A stretch of 64,000 bases of DNA from Phaeovulum sp. GTDB lineage: Bacteria > Pseudomonadota > Alphaproteobacteria > Rhodobacterales > Rhodobacteraceae. The notes below the pieces were generated by a model. The model saw only the letters and a program-made list of their open reading frames with translations. It had not been told where the DNA came from and searched no databases. The stretch covers positions 1 through 64,000 of the forward strand of contig NZ_JAUXPI010000045.1 in assembly GCF_030684035.1 (NCBI RefSeq), read 5' to 3'. The position numbers and the translations under genes were made by a program. Positions 42,965-52,011 of the stretch are shown here, piece by piece. The number at the start of each line of letters is the position of its first letter. The first letter of the stretch is position 1.

Positions 42965-43771
42965 ATGATGCCCGAAACCGCGCCCTTGTCTGCCGCCGAA
43001 TATGCCGCCACCCGCGCCATGCTGGAGTGGCAGATCGAGCTTGGTGCCGATGAGGCGATGCTGGATGCACCGGTAAGCCGCTATGCCCCGGTAGAAGCCG
43101 CACCCGAGGCCGCACCCGAGGTGGCACCGAAAGCCCCCGCCGCCGAGGCGTTGGCTGCCCCGGTTCCGGTCGATCCGGTGGCCGAGGCCACAGCCCTTGC
43201 CGCCGCCGCACCCGACCTTGCGGCGCTGGCCGAGGCGATGGCGGGCTTCGAGCGCTGCGAGTTGAAGCGCGGCGCGCGCAATTTCGTCTTCGCCGATGGC
43301 AACCCCGCGGCGCGGGTGCTGATACTGGGCGAAGCACCGGGGCGCGAGGAAGACCTTGAGGGCCGCCCCTTTGTCGGCCCGGCGGGGCAGTTGCTCGACC
43401 GGATGCTGGCGGCCATCGGGCTTTCGCGCAATACGCCTGACGCGGCCGCGGCGGTTTACATCACCAACGTTCTGCCCTGGTGCCCGCCTGCGAACCGCGA
43501 CCCCGAGCCCGAGGAAATTGCCATGTTCCGCCCCTTCGTGGCCCGGCATGTGGAGCTTGTCTCCCCCGATCTGGTGGTGCTCATGGGCAATCCGGCCTGC
43601 CTTGCCGGGCTGGGCCAGCGCGGCATTCTTCGGCTACGCGGGCGCTGGGCTGAAGCCTTCGGTCGCCCGGCCCTGCCGATGACGCACCCGGCCTATCTGC
43701 TGCGCAATCCCGCAGCCAAGCGCGAAGCCTGGGCCGACCTTTTGGCACTCCGCGCCCGGCTTGACGGCTGA
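42965..43771 (+). CDS. uracil-DNA glycosylase family 4-like protein with reduced Fe-S ligands
   Basis: A 268-residue protein. The core has GEAPGREEDLEGRPFVGPAGQ, the N-glycosylase motif, and THPAYLLRNP near the end, as in family 4 UDGs, preceded by an Ala/Pro-rich linker (~45-75). Family 4 enzymes bind [4Fe-4S] with four cysteines; here two are missing. FERCEL keeps one of the CxxC pair, PWCPP keeps the third, and the fourth site reads IAMFRPF. Related alphaproteobacterial proteins seem to vary here too, so repair activity should be tested, not assumed. Confidence 0.78.
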   Translation: MMPETAPLSAAEYAATRAMLEWQIELGADEAMLDAPVSRYAPVEAAPEAAPEVAPKAPAAEALAAPVPVDPVAEATALAAAAPDLAALAEAMAGFERCELKRGARNFVFADGNPAARVLILGEAPGREEDLEGRPFVGPAGQLLDRMLAAIGLSRNTPDAAAAVYITNVLPWCPPANRDPEPEEIAMFRPFVARHVELVSPDLVVLMGNPACLAGLGQRGILRLRGRWAEAFGRPALPMTHPAYLLRNPAAKREAWADLLALRARLDG

Positions 43772-43804
43772 TCTCGCGAAAGGCGCGACGGAAGCGGCCA
43801 CACG

Positions 43805-43819
43805 GCACGTTGAACGTGC
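43805..43819. promoter_or_regulatory. 15-bp palindrome, possible operator of the RND efflux operon
   Basis: GCACGTT, one G, AACGTGC is an exact inverted repeat, 95 bp before the adaptor ATG and just upstream of a promoter-like pair. A dyad of this size suits a TetR or MarR-type regulator. No regulator gene is adjacent. Confidence 0.45.
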
Positions 43820-43824
43820 GGTAG

Positions 43825-43852
43825 CTTGGCCCCGCAGGGACCGGCGTATAAG
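43825..43852 (+). promoter_or_regulatory. promoter-like pair upstream of the RND adaptor
   Basis: CTTGGC at 43825-43830 and TATAAG at 43847-43852 are 16 bp apart. A transcript would begin near 43859, which leaves about 40 nt before the ATG at 43900 but almost none before ATG 43861; this helps choose the start of the adaptor gene. Confidence 0.45.
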
Positions 43853-43899
43853 CTGTGCGAATGACGCCGGAGCCTTCCGGCGAGCCAAAGGGCGGGTGC

Positions 43900-45414
43900 A
43901 TGCGGTTTCTGACACGAAGCTTGGTCGGGCTGTTCTTGATGGCGCTGACCGTCGGCGTGCTCGCCTATGCGGGATATCTGGTGAAAGCCGCGCTCGATCT
44001 GCGCCGCAACGCCGAATCGCGCCCACGCCCGGTGCAGGAGCGGGTTTTCACCGCCAATGTGGTAACCGCGAACGCCCGGACCATCACCCCCTCGCTGATC
44101 GCCTTTGGCGAAGTGCAAAGCCGCCGCAGCCTGCAACTGCGCGCGCCCAGCGCAGGCCAGATACTTGATCTGGCACCGAACTTCGAGGAAGGCGCGCGGG
44201 TGCAGGCGGGTCAGCTTTTGGTTCAGATCAACCCGACCGAGGCCGAGCGCGCCCGCGATGTGCAGCGCGCGGCACTTGCCGATGCCGAAGGCGCGCTTGC
44301 CGCGGCAACCCGGGCGGTGGCGATTGCCGAGGATGATCTTGGCGTCGCCGAGCAACAGGCGCAATTGCGCGAACAGGCGCTGGACCGGCAGCGCACCATT
44401 ACCGAGGGCGGCTTTGGCACCGCGACTGCGATCGAGACCGCCGAGCTGGCGGCGATTTCGGCGCGCCAGGCGGTGCTCGGGAAACGCTCGCAACTGTCGC
44501 AGGCGCAGACCCAGGCCGACCAGGCCCGCAATACCGTCGAGCGGCAGACGATTGCCTTGGCCGAAGCCGAGCGAAAGCTTGCCAACACCCGGCTGGTGGC
44601 CGAGTTCGACGGCCTGCTTTCAGGCGTTTCGGCGGTGACCGGTGGGCTGGTGAACAACAACGAAATGCTGGGAACCCTGATTGACCCAGCCTCGCTGGAA
44701 GTATCGTTTCGCATCTCGACCACGCAATTCGCGCGTTTCCTTGATGCCGATGGTGTGCTCACCCCGGCCCGCGCCGAGGTGCTGCTGGAGGTTTCCGGCA
44801 CCCCGATCAGCGCCACCGCGCGGCTTGGCCGGGTTGGTGCCGTGGTTGGCGAGGGGCAGACCGGGCGGCTGGTCTTTGCACAGATCGAGGCCGGGTCGGC
44901 GGGCTTCCGGCAGGGCGATTTCGTCACCCTCCGGATCGAGGAACCGCCGCTTGAAAGCGTGATCGAGCTGCCTGCGGCGGCGGTTGATGCCGTGGGGCGG
45001 GTGCTTGTGCTTGGTGTCGATGACCGGCTTGAGGAAATTGCCACCGAGGTGTTGCGCCGTCAGGGCGATACGGTGATCGTGCGTGCCGCTGCGCTGGACG
45101 GGCGCGAGGTGGTGGCGGCGCGCTCGCCGCTGCTTGGTGCCGGGCTGAAGGTGCGCGCGCTGCGCCCCGGCGCGGCAGCGCAGGAGCCCACCGTGGCACC
45201 GCTTGCCGCGGGGTCGGGTGGCGGCAGCCGCCCACCCGCGACCAGCGGCGAAATGGTCAAGCTGAGCACCGAGCGGCGCGAAAAGCTCATCGCATATGTG
45301 GAATCGAACGCCGGAATGTCACCCGAGGCCAAGGCGCGCAACATCAGCCAGTTGCAGGCGGAAGAAGTGCCCTTGCAGGTGGTCGAGCGGCTCGAACAGC
45401 GGATGGGGGGCTAG
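43900..45414 (+). CDS. RND efflux periplasmic adaptor (membrane fusion protein)
   Basis: A 504-residue adaptor. A membrane helix (VGLFLMALTVGVLAYAGYLV) anchors it; then a lipoyl half-motif (LRAPSAGQILDLAPNFEEGARVQAGQLL), a long coiled hairpin (~105-205), the second lipoyl half and a beta-barrel (ARAEVLLEVSG) follow. The C-terminal tail past ~430 is extra and helical. It couples the inner-membrane pump to an outer-membrane channel. ATG 43900 is preferred; GTG 43855 and ATG 43861 are in frame. The pump gene follows after 3 bp. Confidence 0.87.
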   Translation: MRFLTRSLVGLFLMALTVGVLAYAGYLVKAALDLRRNAESRPRPVQERVFTANVVTANARTITPSLIAFGEVQSRRSLQLRAPSAGQILDLAPNFEEGARVQAGQLLVQINPTEAERARDVQRAALADAEGALAAATRAVAIAEDDLGVAEQQAQLREQALDRQRTITEGGFGTATAIETAELAAISARQAVLGKRSQLSQAQTQADQARNTVERQTIALAEAERKLANTRLVAEFDGLLSGVSAVTGGLVNNNEMLGTLIDPASLEVSFRISTTQFARFLDADGVLTPARAEVLLEVSGTPISATARLGRVGAVVGEGQTGRLVFAQIEAGSAGFRQGDFVTLRIEEPPLESVIELPAAAVDAVGRVLVLGVDDRLEEIATEVLRRQGDTVIVRAAALDGREVVAARSPLLGAGLKVRALRPGAAAQEPTVAPLAAGSGGGSRPPATSGEMVKLSTERREKLIAYVESNAGMSPEAKARNISQLQAEEVPLQVVERLEQRMGG

Positions 45415-45417
45415 GCA

Positions 45418-48400
45418 ATGGTGGCAGGGCGCGAACATGTAGCCAGCGCTGCGCGCGGTGTGCTTTCCTACTTCACCCGGCACAAGACGCTCGCCAACAT
45501 CGTGCTGGTCATCATGATCGGCGCGGGTATCTACGCGCTGCCCCGTATGCGTTCGCAAACCTTCCCCGATACCGTGGTGCAGAACGTCAACGTTTCGGTT
45601 GCATGGTCCGGTGCCGGGGCGGATGAGGTTGACCGCGCCATTGTGCAGGTGCTTGAACCTTCGCTGCTGGTGGTCGAAGGGGTGAAAAGCTCGACTTCGC
45701 GTTCCTCTGAAGGCAGCGCGCGCATCGCGCTTGAGTTCGAGCCGGGATGGGACATGAGCCGCGCCGAAGCCGATGTGAAAACCGCGCTGACGCAAGCGGG
45801 AAGCCTGCCCGACGACGCCGATGAGCCCAAGGTGGCGCGCGGCGTCTGGCGCGAGACGGTTACCGATGTGGTCATTACCGGGCCGCTGCCGGTGGAGCAG
45901 CTCGGGCGGCTGGCCGACGAGCTCGTAACCCGGCTTTATGCGGTGGGCGTTACCCGCACCTCGGTGCAGGGCTATGCCGCGCCGCGCACGATCGTCGAGC
46001 TTTCGACCGCGCAGATGATCCGCCACAACGTAACCATGTCGGAAATTTCCAACCTGATCGGCACCGAAAGCGCCACCGCCCCTGCGGGCGAGCTGGCATC
46101 GGGGGGCGCGCGGGTGCGCACCGGGGTCGAAAAGCGCGACGCGAGCGAAATTGCGGCGCTGGTGCTGCGATCCAATGCCGATGGCTCGAAACTGACCATA
46201 GGTGATGTCGCAACCATCTATGTTGAGGGCGCAGACCGCGCCCGCGCCTTCTACGTTGGCCCGAACCCGGCGATGACGGTGAACGTTTCGCGCTCCGACA
46301 CCGGTGATGCGGTGGCGATTCAGCGGCAGGTGGAAGAGGTCGCGGCAACGATGGCGCTCAGCCTTCCCGAAGGGGTGAAGATCGACCTGATCCGCACCCG
46401 GTCCGAGGAAATCACCGCGCGCATCAACCTCTTGGTGTCGAACGGCTCGCAGGGGCTCGCGCTGGTGATGCTGATGCTCTTTCTGTTCCTCAATGCGCGC
46501 ACCGCGCTTTGGGTGGCGGCGGGTATTCCGGTGGCGATGCTGGCCGCGGTTGCGGCGATGCACTTCGCTGGCATGACGCTGAACCAGATTTCCATCTTCG
46601 CCCTGATCATCACGCTCGGCATTGTGGTTGATGATGCAATCGTGGTCGGCGAACACGCCGATTTTCGCGTCAGGCACCTGAACGAACCCCCTGTCGAGGC
46701 GGCAGAGAATGCCGCGCGGCGGATGGCGGCACCGGTGCTGGCCTCGTCGATCACCACGATCATCGCTTTTGCCGGGCTGATGATCATTGGCGGTCGGATG
46801 GGCAGCATGATTGCCGACATACCGTTTACCGTCATCGCCGTGCTGGCGGCGTCGCTGATTGAATGCTTCCTGATTCTGCCCAACCATATGGCCCACGCGC
46901 TCACCCATGCGGCGAAGGAAAGCTGGTATGACCTGCCCTCGCGTCTGGTGAACCGGGGTTTTGACTGGATGCGGTTCACCCTGGTCCGCCCGTTGAGCGC
47001 GCTCGTCATCCGCCTGCGCTATCCGGTGCTGGCGGCAATGCTGCTGCTGCTTGCCTATCAGATGACCTTCCTGATTTCCGGCCGCGTGCAGTGGCGGTTC
47101 TTCAACGGTCCCGAACAGGCCTCGGTTTCGGTGAACTTCTCGATGCTGCCGGGGGCGAGCCGCAATGACACGCGCGAAATGCTCGACATGCTGCAAGCGG
47201 CGGCGCAGGCGACGGGCGCGCAATTTGCCGCGCAATATGGCCCCAACCCGGTGAAATACGTGCTTGGCGAAATCGGCGGCAATTCGGGCCGGGCGCTCGC
47301 GGGTGCCGACACCAAGGACCCCGATCAGCTTGGCGGAGTTTCGGTCGAGCTGATCGACCGCGACCTTCGGCCCTATTCAGCGCCCGAGTTCATCGCCGCG
47401 ATGCAGGCGCTTACCCCGCGCCACCCGATGGTGGAGGAACTGAGCTTCCGGGGTTTCCGTGGCGGGCCGGGGGGCGACAGCATTTCGGTGCAGTTTTCCG
47501 GTGCCGAGGTCGAGAACCTCAAGGCTGCCGCCGAGGCGCTGAAAACCGCGCTTTCGGCCTATCCCGAAGCTTCGGCGCTGGAAGACAGCCTTGCCTATGA
47601 CAAGGAAGAACTGATCCTTGAACTCACCCCGCAGGGGCAGGCGCTCGGCTTTACCATCGAGGGGCTTGGCCGCGAGTTGCGGCTGCGGATGAACGGCATC
47701 GAAGCGGCAAGCTTCCCCGACGGCCCACGCAGCGCCTCGATCCGGGTGCAGGTGCCGAAATCGGAATTGGCCGATGATTTTGTCGAAAGCATGCAGCTTC
47801 GTACCCCCAAGGGCGAATGGGCGATGCTGTCGGACATTGTGCATGTCTCCAGCCGTTCTGGCTTTACCACGGTGCGGCGCGAAGACGGATTGCGGCTGGT
47901 TTCGGTGACCGGCGAGTTGTCCGAGGACAACCCCGACCGCGCCACCGAGATCACCGAAGAAATGGTCAGCGTGATCTTGCCGCGCATTGCCGAGGATTAT
48001 GGCGTGACCTGGCGCAGGTCGGGCCTTGCGCAACAGCAGCAGGAATTTTTCGGCGATGCCCTGCTGGGGCTGATCATGTGCCTTGTCGGCATCTACATTG
48101 CGCTGGCCTGGATCTTTTCAAGCTGGACCCGCCCGGTGGTGGTGATGGCGGTCATTCCCTTCGGGCTGATCGGCGCGATCTGGGGGCACTACCTCTGGGG
48201 CATGCCGATGTCGATGTTCTCGGTTGTAGGCATGATCGGGATGTCGGGCATCATCATCAACGACTCGATCGTTCTGGTCAGCACGGTTGATGAATACGCG
48301 GCGCGGCGCGGGCTGGTTCCGGCGATCATTGATGCGGTGTCGGACCGGCTGCGCCCGGTATTCCTGACCACCGCCACCACCGTGCTTGGCCTCGCGCCGG

Positions 48401-48786
48401 TGCTTTATGCGCAGTCGAATGCGGCGCTGTTCCTGAAGCCGACGGTCATAACACTGTGCTACGGGCTTGGCTTCGGCATGGTGCTGGTGCTGGTTCTGGT
48501 GCCCGCGCTGCTTGCGGTGCAGCAAGATTTTGCGCGCCAGCTTCAGGCGCTCCGGCGCGGCCTGCGGGCACCGCGGCTGCGGGTTGTGCTGGGTCTGGTG
48601 GTGCTGTCGCTGGCCGCGGCTTTTGCCGCGACGCTGGGGCGGGCACTGCTGGCGGATGCGGGCGTGGTGCAGGCGCTCGGTCAGTTCGCGGCGGCGGCGC
48701 TGGCGGTGGTGGTGCTGGCAACGCTGCTTGCACCGCTCGCGCTGCGCGGCCTGCGTCGGCGCTCGGTCAGATTGGGCAGCCGCTGA
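45418..48786 (+). CDS. RND-family efflux pump permease
   Basis: A 1122-residue pump with the RND layout: a first helix (ANIVLVIMIGAGIY), a porter domain, five helices with the proton-relay segment LGIVVDDAIVVGE (~400-412), a second porter domain and a second helix set. Substrates cannot be told. After the usual last helix (LVLVLVPALLAV) the chain has ~110 extra residues with two more hydrophobic segments (VVLGLVVLSLAAAFAATLG, and FAAAALAVVVLATLLAPLAL). Its end overlaps the convergent DsbD-N-like gene by 20 bp. Confidence 0.9.
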   Translation: MVAGREHVASAARGVLSYFTRHKTLANIVLVIMIGAGIYALPRMRSQTFPDTVVQNVNVSVAWSGAGADEVDRAIVQVLEPSLLVVEGVKSSTSRSSEGSARIALEFEPGWDMSRAEADVKTALTQAGSLPDDADEPKVARGVWRETVTDVVITGPLPVEQLGRLADELVTRLYAVGVTRTSVQGYAAPRTIVELSTAQMIRHNVTMSEISNLIGTESATAPAGELASGGARVRTGVEKRDASEIAALVLRSNADGSKLTIGDVATIYVEGADRARAFYVGPNPAMTVNVSRSDTGDAVAIQRQVEEVAATMALSLPEGVKIDLIRTRSEEITARINLLVSNGSQGLALVMLMLFLFLNARTALWVAAGIPVAMLAAVAAMHFAGMTLNQISIFALIITLGIVVDDAIVVGEHADFRVRHLNEPPVEAAENAARRMAAPVLASSITTIIAFAGLMIIGGRMGSMIADIPFTVIAVLAASLIECFLILPNHMAHALTHAAKESWYDLPSRLVNRGFDWMRFTLVRPLSALVIRLRYPVLAAMLLLLAYQMTFLISGRVQWRFFNGPEQASVSVNFSMLPGASRNDTREMLDMLQAAAQATGAQFAAQYGPNPVKYVLGEIGGNSGRALAGADTKDPDQLGGVSVELIDRDLRPYSAPEFIAAMQALTPRHPMVEELSFRGFRGGPGGDSISVQFSGAEVENLKAAAEALKTALSAYPEASALEDSLAYDKEELILELTPQGQALGFTIEGLGRELRLRMNGIEAASFPDGPRSASIRVQVPKSELADDFVESMQLRTPKGEWAMLSDIVHVSSRSGFTTVRREDGLRLVSVTGELSEDNPDRATEITEEMVSVILPRIAEDYGVTWRRSGLAQQQQEFFGDALLGLIMCLVGIYIALAWIFSSWTRPVVVMAVIPFGLIGAIWGHYLWGMPMSMFSVVGMIGMSGIIINDSIVLVSTVDEYAARRGLVPAIIDAVSDRLRPVFLTTATTVLGLAPVLYAQSNAALFLKPTVITLCYGLGFGMVLVLVLVPALLAVQQDFARQLQALRRGLRAPRLRVVLGLVVLSLAAAFAATLGRALLADAGVVQALGQFAAAALAVVVLATLLAPLALRGLRRRSVRLGSR

Positions 48787-49564
48787 TTTCGACCGCGCGG
48801 CTGCCGCCAAGCACGGTTATCAGAAGATCACGCCGCTCCAGATCGAACGGCCGCGAATCGTAGGGCACGATCTCGACCATCGAGGTCAGCACGTCGCCCT
48901 CGCGGCTGTTGACCGATTCCGACACCCAAGACGAAACGCCGGCAAGCTCGAACAGCGCGATTTCCCGCGGACCGAGCCTTGGCATCTCGATTTTCGCGGT
49001 AACGCGCATCCCATCAAGCACCGGCTCGATCTCGCAATGCGCGATGCCGGTGCGTATTTCCGGCAGTGCCGCAATCGCGGCGATGATATCGGGGGTGGCT
49101 TCACCCGGACCCCGCAGCAGATTCTGGACATTCACCAGCACCGGCACACAGATTTCACGGCAGATGCCGAACGAGATTTCGGCCGCCAGCCAGACATCCT
49201 GCGTGGGATCGGCTGGCACCACCTCGATCGGCAGGATCATTTCGTGGGCGTAGCCGATGGTGCGCAGGCCCCCGCTTTCAAAAACCTGCGGAGTCGGCCA
49301 GTGGATGGTGATTTCCGCTGCGTTGGCGGAGCCGCGCCAGTTCCAATCGGGGGGAATCCCTGCATCGCCGGGCGCGCGCCAGTAGGTTTTCCAGCCGTCT
49401 TCCAGCCGCACCCGCAGCGCCGTCATCTGGGTTCCCTGATCGGTCCGCCAGCTTCCGACAAGTTCGGCGCTGACGAAGCCGGGCATCCAGGACTGTGCAA
49501 CTGTCACTTGCGGTAGGCCGAGGCCAAGCGCGAGGCTGGCAAGCAGGGAGAGGCGCGAATTCAT
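48767..49564 (-). CDS. exported DsbD N-terminal-like domain protein
   Basis: A 265-residue exported protein with a signal peptide (1-23, ending TVAQ). The early GWKTYWRAPGDAGIPP and the later ISFGICREICVPV segment are the marks of the DsbD-alpha-like domain; the cysteine pair (CREIC) is the redox-active place. A third cysteine is near the C terminus (EISGCPI). No membrane or thioredoxin domain follows, so it needs a partner for electrons. It is divergent from yqgE and convergent with the RND pump. Confidence 0.78.
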   Translation of the reverse strand: MNSRLSLLASLALGLGLPQVTVAQSWMPGFVSAELVGSWRTDQGTQMTALRVRLEDGWKTYWRAPGDAGIPPDWNWRGSANAAEITIHWPTPQVFESGGLRTIGYAHEMILPIEVVPADPTQDVWLAAEISFGICREICVPVLVNVQNLLRGPGEATPDIIAAIAALPEIRTGIAHCEIEPVLDGMRVTAKIEMPRLGPREIALFELAGVSSWVSESVNSREGDVLTSMVEIVPYDSRPFDLERRDLLITVLGGSRAVEISGCPI

Positions 49565-49707
49565 GGCATCGGAGTAACGCCGGGCAAGGGCGGTGAAAAG
49601 TCACAAGTGCGACACTGGCCGGGCGCTGCGGCGGGCCGGGCTGAAGCGGGGCCTTGCGCGGGGCTGCGGGGCGGGCGAAGGTTGGGCAAGCCAACCAGGG
49701 AAACCGC

Positions 49708-50274
49708 ATGGATCTTACGGGAATGCTGCTCATCGCCATGCCGGGCATGGGTGATCCGCGCTTCGCACACGCGGTGGTGCTGGTCTGCGCCCATTCAGCG
49801 CAGGGCGCAATGGGGCTGGTTGTCAACAAGCCTGCGGCACCGGGGGTGGGCTGGGCGGTTCTGGCCGAGCAACTCGGGCTGGCCGTGGACGCGGGCGTCA
49901 CCGGGGCCGGGGTGTCGGTTCAGTTCGGCGGTCCGGTGGAGCCGGGGCGCGGCTTTGTGCTGCATTCGCCGGATTGGCGCGTGGACAGGCCGCCGTTACC
50001 GCAGGTGGTGCCGGGGGTGGTGCTGACCTCGACCCGCGACATTCTGGAAGACATTGCCGCCGGGCGCGGCCCGGAGCGCGCCCTGCTGGCGCTTGGCTAT
50101 GCGGGCTGGGGGCCGGGGCAACTGGAAGCCGAAATCGGGGCCAACGGCTGGCTGACCGGCGCGGGCGATGCCGAACTCGTGCTCGGTGTCGCAAACCTGA
50201 AGAAATGGGACGCGGCGCTGCGCCGGCTGGGGGTTGACCCGCTGTCGCTTTCCGCCGCCGCCGGGCGGGCCTGA
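49708..50274 (+). CDS. YqgE/AlgH-family protein
   Basis: A 188-residue protein of the UPF0301 family. The start MDLTGMLLIAMPGMGDPRFAHAVVLVCAHS, then GAMGLVVNKP and the end NGWLTGAGDAELVLG, are diagnostic. The family is widespread and its biochemical role is not known. ATG 49708 matches the family N terminus. It has its own 143-bp upstream region shared with the divergent DsbD-like gene, and it is convergent with map. Confidence 0.88.
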   Translation: MDLTGMLLIAMPGMGDPRFAHAVVLVCAHSAQGAMGLVVNKPAAPGVGWAVLAEQLGLAVDAGVTGAGVSVQFGGPVEPGRGFVLHSPDWRVDRPPLPQVVPGVVLTSTRDILEDIAAGRGPERALLALGYAGWGPGQLEAEIGANGWLTGAGDAELVLGVANLKKWDAALRRLGVDPLSLSAAAGRA

Positions 50275-50346
50275 CCGTCCTTCCACGCTTGAAAACCCGT
50301 AACGCATTGGAAACGAACACGATGCGGCGTGGCTATCAGGGATTGG

Positions 50347-51165
50347 TCAAGTACTGCCCGAGGCGCTGGTGTAAAACCGCCCGGCTGGCGAAAGGGTGAA
50401 GATTTCGCCGCCGGTGGCGGTGACCCCGATCGAATGTTCAAACTGCGCGGAAAGGCTCTTGTCGCGCGTCACCGCGGTCCAGTCATCGGCGAGCACCTTG
50501 GTTTCGGGGCGACCGAGGTTCACCATCGGTTCGATGGTGAAGAACATCCCCTCTTCCAGCACCGGGCCGGTGCCGGGGCGGCCATAGTGCAGCACGTTCG
50601 GCGGCGCGTGGAACACCCGGCCCAGCCCGTGGCCGCAGAAATCGCGCACCACGCTCATCCGGTTGGCCTCGACATGGGCCTGAATCGCGGCCCCGATATC
50701 GCCGAAGGTGTTGCCCGGCCTTACCGCCGCAATGCCAAGCATCAGCGCCTCGTGGGTTACCTCGATCAGCCGCGCCGACTTGCGGCTGGGGTTCCCCGCC
50801 ACATACATGCGCGAGGTGTCGCCAAACCAGCCATCGAGGATCACCGTCACGTCGATGTTGAGGATGTCGCCATCTTTCAGCAGTTTTGCACCGGGAATGC
50901 CGTGGCAAACCACATGGTTGACCGAAATGCAGCTGGCGTGGCGGTAGCCGCGATAGCCGATGGTGGCGGAAACCGCGCCAAGCGCCTCGACCCGGTTGCG
51001 GATAAAATCGTCAATCGCCGCGGTGGTGGTGCCGGGGGTCACCAGCGGCCCGACCTCGTCAAGAATCTCCGCCGCCGTCCGGCCAGCCGCGTGCATTCCG
51101 GCAAAATCGGCGTCTTCGTAAATGCGGATGCCGTCTTTGGTCATGCGGCCACGGGTTTGGTGCAC
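50347..51165 (-). CDS. map: type I methionine aminopeptidase
   Basis: A 272-residue enzyme that removes the initiator methionine. The metal ligands are all visible: two aspartates in NIDVTVILDGWFGDTSR, the histidine in FCGHGLG, and glutamates in TIEPMV and FEHSIGV. The start is GTG 51165, with AGGAGA 8 bp upstream; an ATG at 51144 inside the frame would remove seven residues and has no good ribosome-binding site. It is divergent from the CinA-like gene by 117 bp. Confidence 0.95.
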   Translation of the reverse strand: MHQTRGRMTKDGIRIYEDADFAGMHAAGRTAAEILDEVGPLVTPGTTTAAIDDFIRNRVEALGAVSATIGYRGYRHASCISVNHVVCHGIPGAKLLKDGDILNIDVTVILDGWFGDTSRMYVAGNPSRKSARLIEVTHEALMLGIAAVRPGNTFGDIGAAIQAHVEANRMSVVRDFCGHGLGRVFHAPPNVLHYGRPGTGPVLEEGMFFTIEPMVNLGRPETKVLADDWTAVTRDKSLSAQFEHSIGVTATGGEIFTLSPAGRFYTSASGST

Positions 51166-51282
51166 GTCGCGCTCTCCTGCCTGATGCGCGCCCTAGTTAG
51201 TCACAAAATACCGGTTTGGCCAGTGTCGGGCTTTTCGGCGCGCGGTGGTCGCCCTATACCATGGCCAACACGAGGAGCTTTC

Positions 51283-52011
51283 ATGCCCAACCCGACCGCC
51301 GCGGCGCTGATAATCGGTGACGAAATCCTGACCGGGCGCACCCGCGAGGGCAATGGCTTTTATCTGGCGGGAGAGCTTGCCAAGGCGGGAATCGCGCTGC
51401 GCGAGATCCGGGTGGTGGCAGACGATCATGCCGCGATCGTGGCGGCGGTACAGGCCCTGAGCGGCGCGCATGACCATGTATTCACCTCGGGCGGCATTGG
51501 CCCGACGCATGACGACATTACCGCCGACGCGGTGGCCGAGGCTTTCGGCGCGGCGATTGATGTGCGCGAGGATGCGCGCGCAATTCTTGCTGCCTATTAC
51601 GCGGCGCGGGGGGTGGAGTTCAACGCCGCGCGGCTGCGCATGGCACGGATACCCGCAGGGGCAAGGCTGATCGAAAACCCGGTTTCCGCCGCGCCCGGCT
51701 TCAGCATCGGCAACTGCCATGTGCTGGCGGGGGTGCCGAACATCTTTCAGGCAATGGTGGCCTCGGTCTTGCCGCTACTGGCCGCTGGCGCGCCGCTGAT
51801 CACGCAGAGCCTGCGGCTGATGCGGCCCGAAGCCGCGGTGGCCGAGGCATTCGGGGCGCTGGCGGCGGCATGGCCCGACCTTGCGATGGGCTCTTATCCC
51901 TTCGTGCAGGAGGGGGCGTTTGGCACCAATCTGGTGATCCGTGGCACCGACCCGGCCCGGGTCGCGGCCGCCTTCGCAGCGCTGGTCGCGCTTTTTCCGG
52001 AGGGGCGATGA
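51283..52011 (+). CDS. CinA/MoaB-like molybdopterin-binding domain protein
   Basis: A 242-residue protein with the MoCF-type fold: AAALIIGDEILTGRTREGNG at the start, then TSGGIGPTHDDIT, as in the N-terminal domain of CinA. The C-terminal deamidase (PncC) domain of full CinA is absent. Stand-alone proteins of this kind include FAD/ADP-ribose pyrophosphatases, so a nucleotide substrate is likely. ATG 51283 has a strong ribosome-binding site (GAGGAG). It overlaps the next gene by ATGA. Confidence 0.85.
   Translation: MPNPTAAALIIGDEILTGRTREGNGFYLAGELAKAGIALREIRVVADDHAAIVAAVQALSGAHDHVFTSGGIGPTHDDITADAVAEAFGAAIDVREDARAILAAYYAARGVEFNAARLRMARIPAGARLIENPVSAAPGFSIGNCHVLAGVPNIFQAMVASVLPLLAAGAPLITQSLRLMRPEAAVAEAFGALAAAWPDLAMGSYPFVQEGAFGTNLVIRGTDPARVAAAFAALVALFPEGR

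Noticed and set aside
45319-47235. 638-residue open frame on the minus strand
   Set aside because: It is antisense to the RND pump gene, whose product has full family motifs. Composition is that of a shadow frame.
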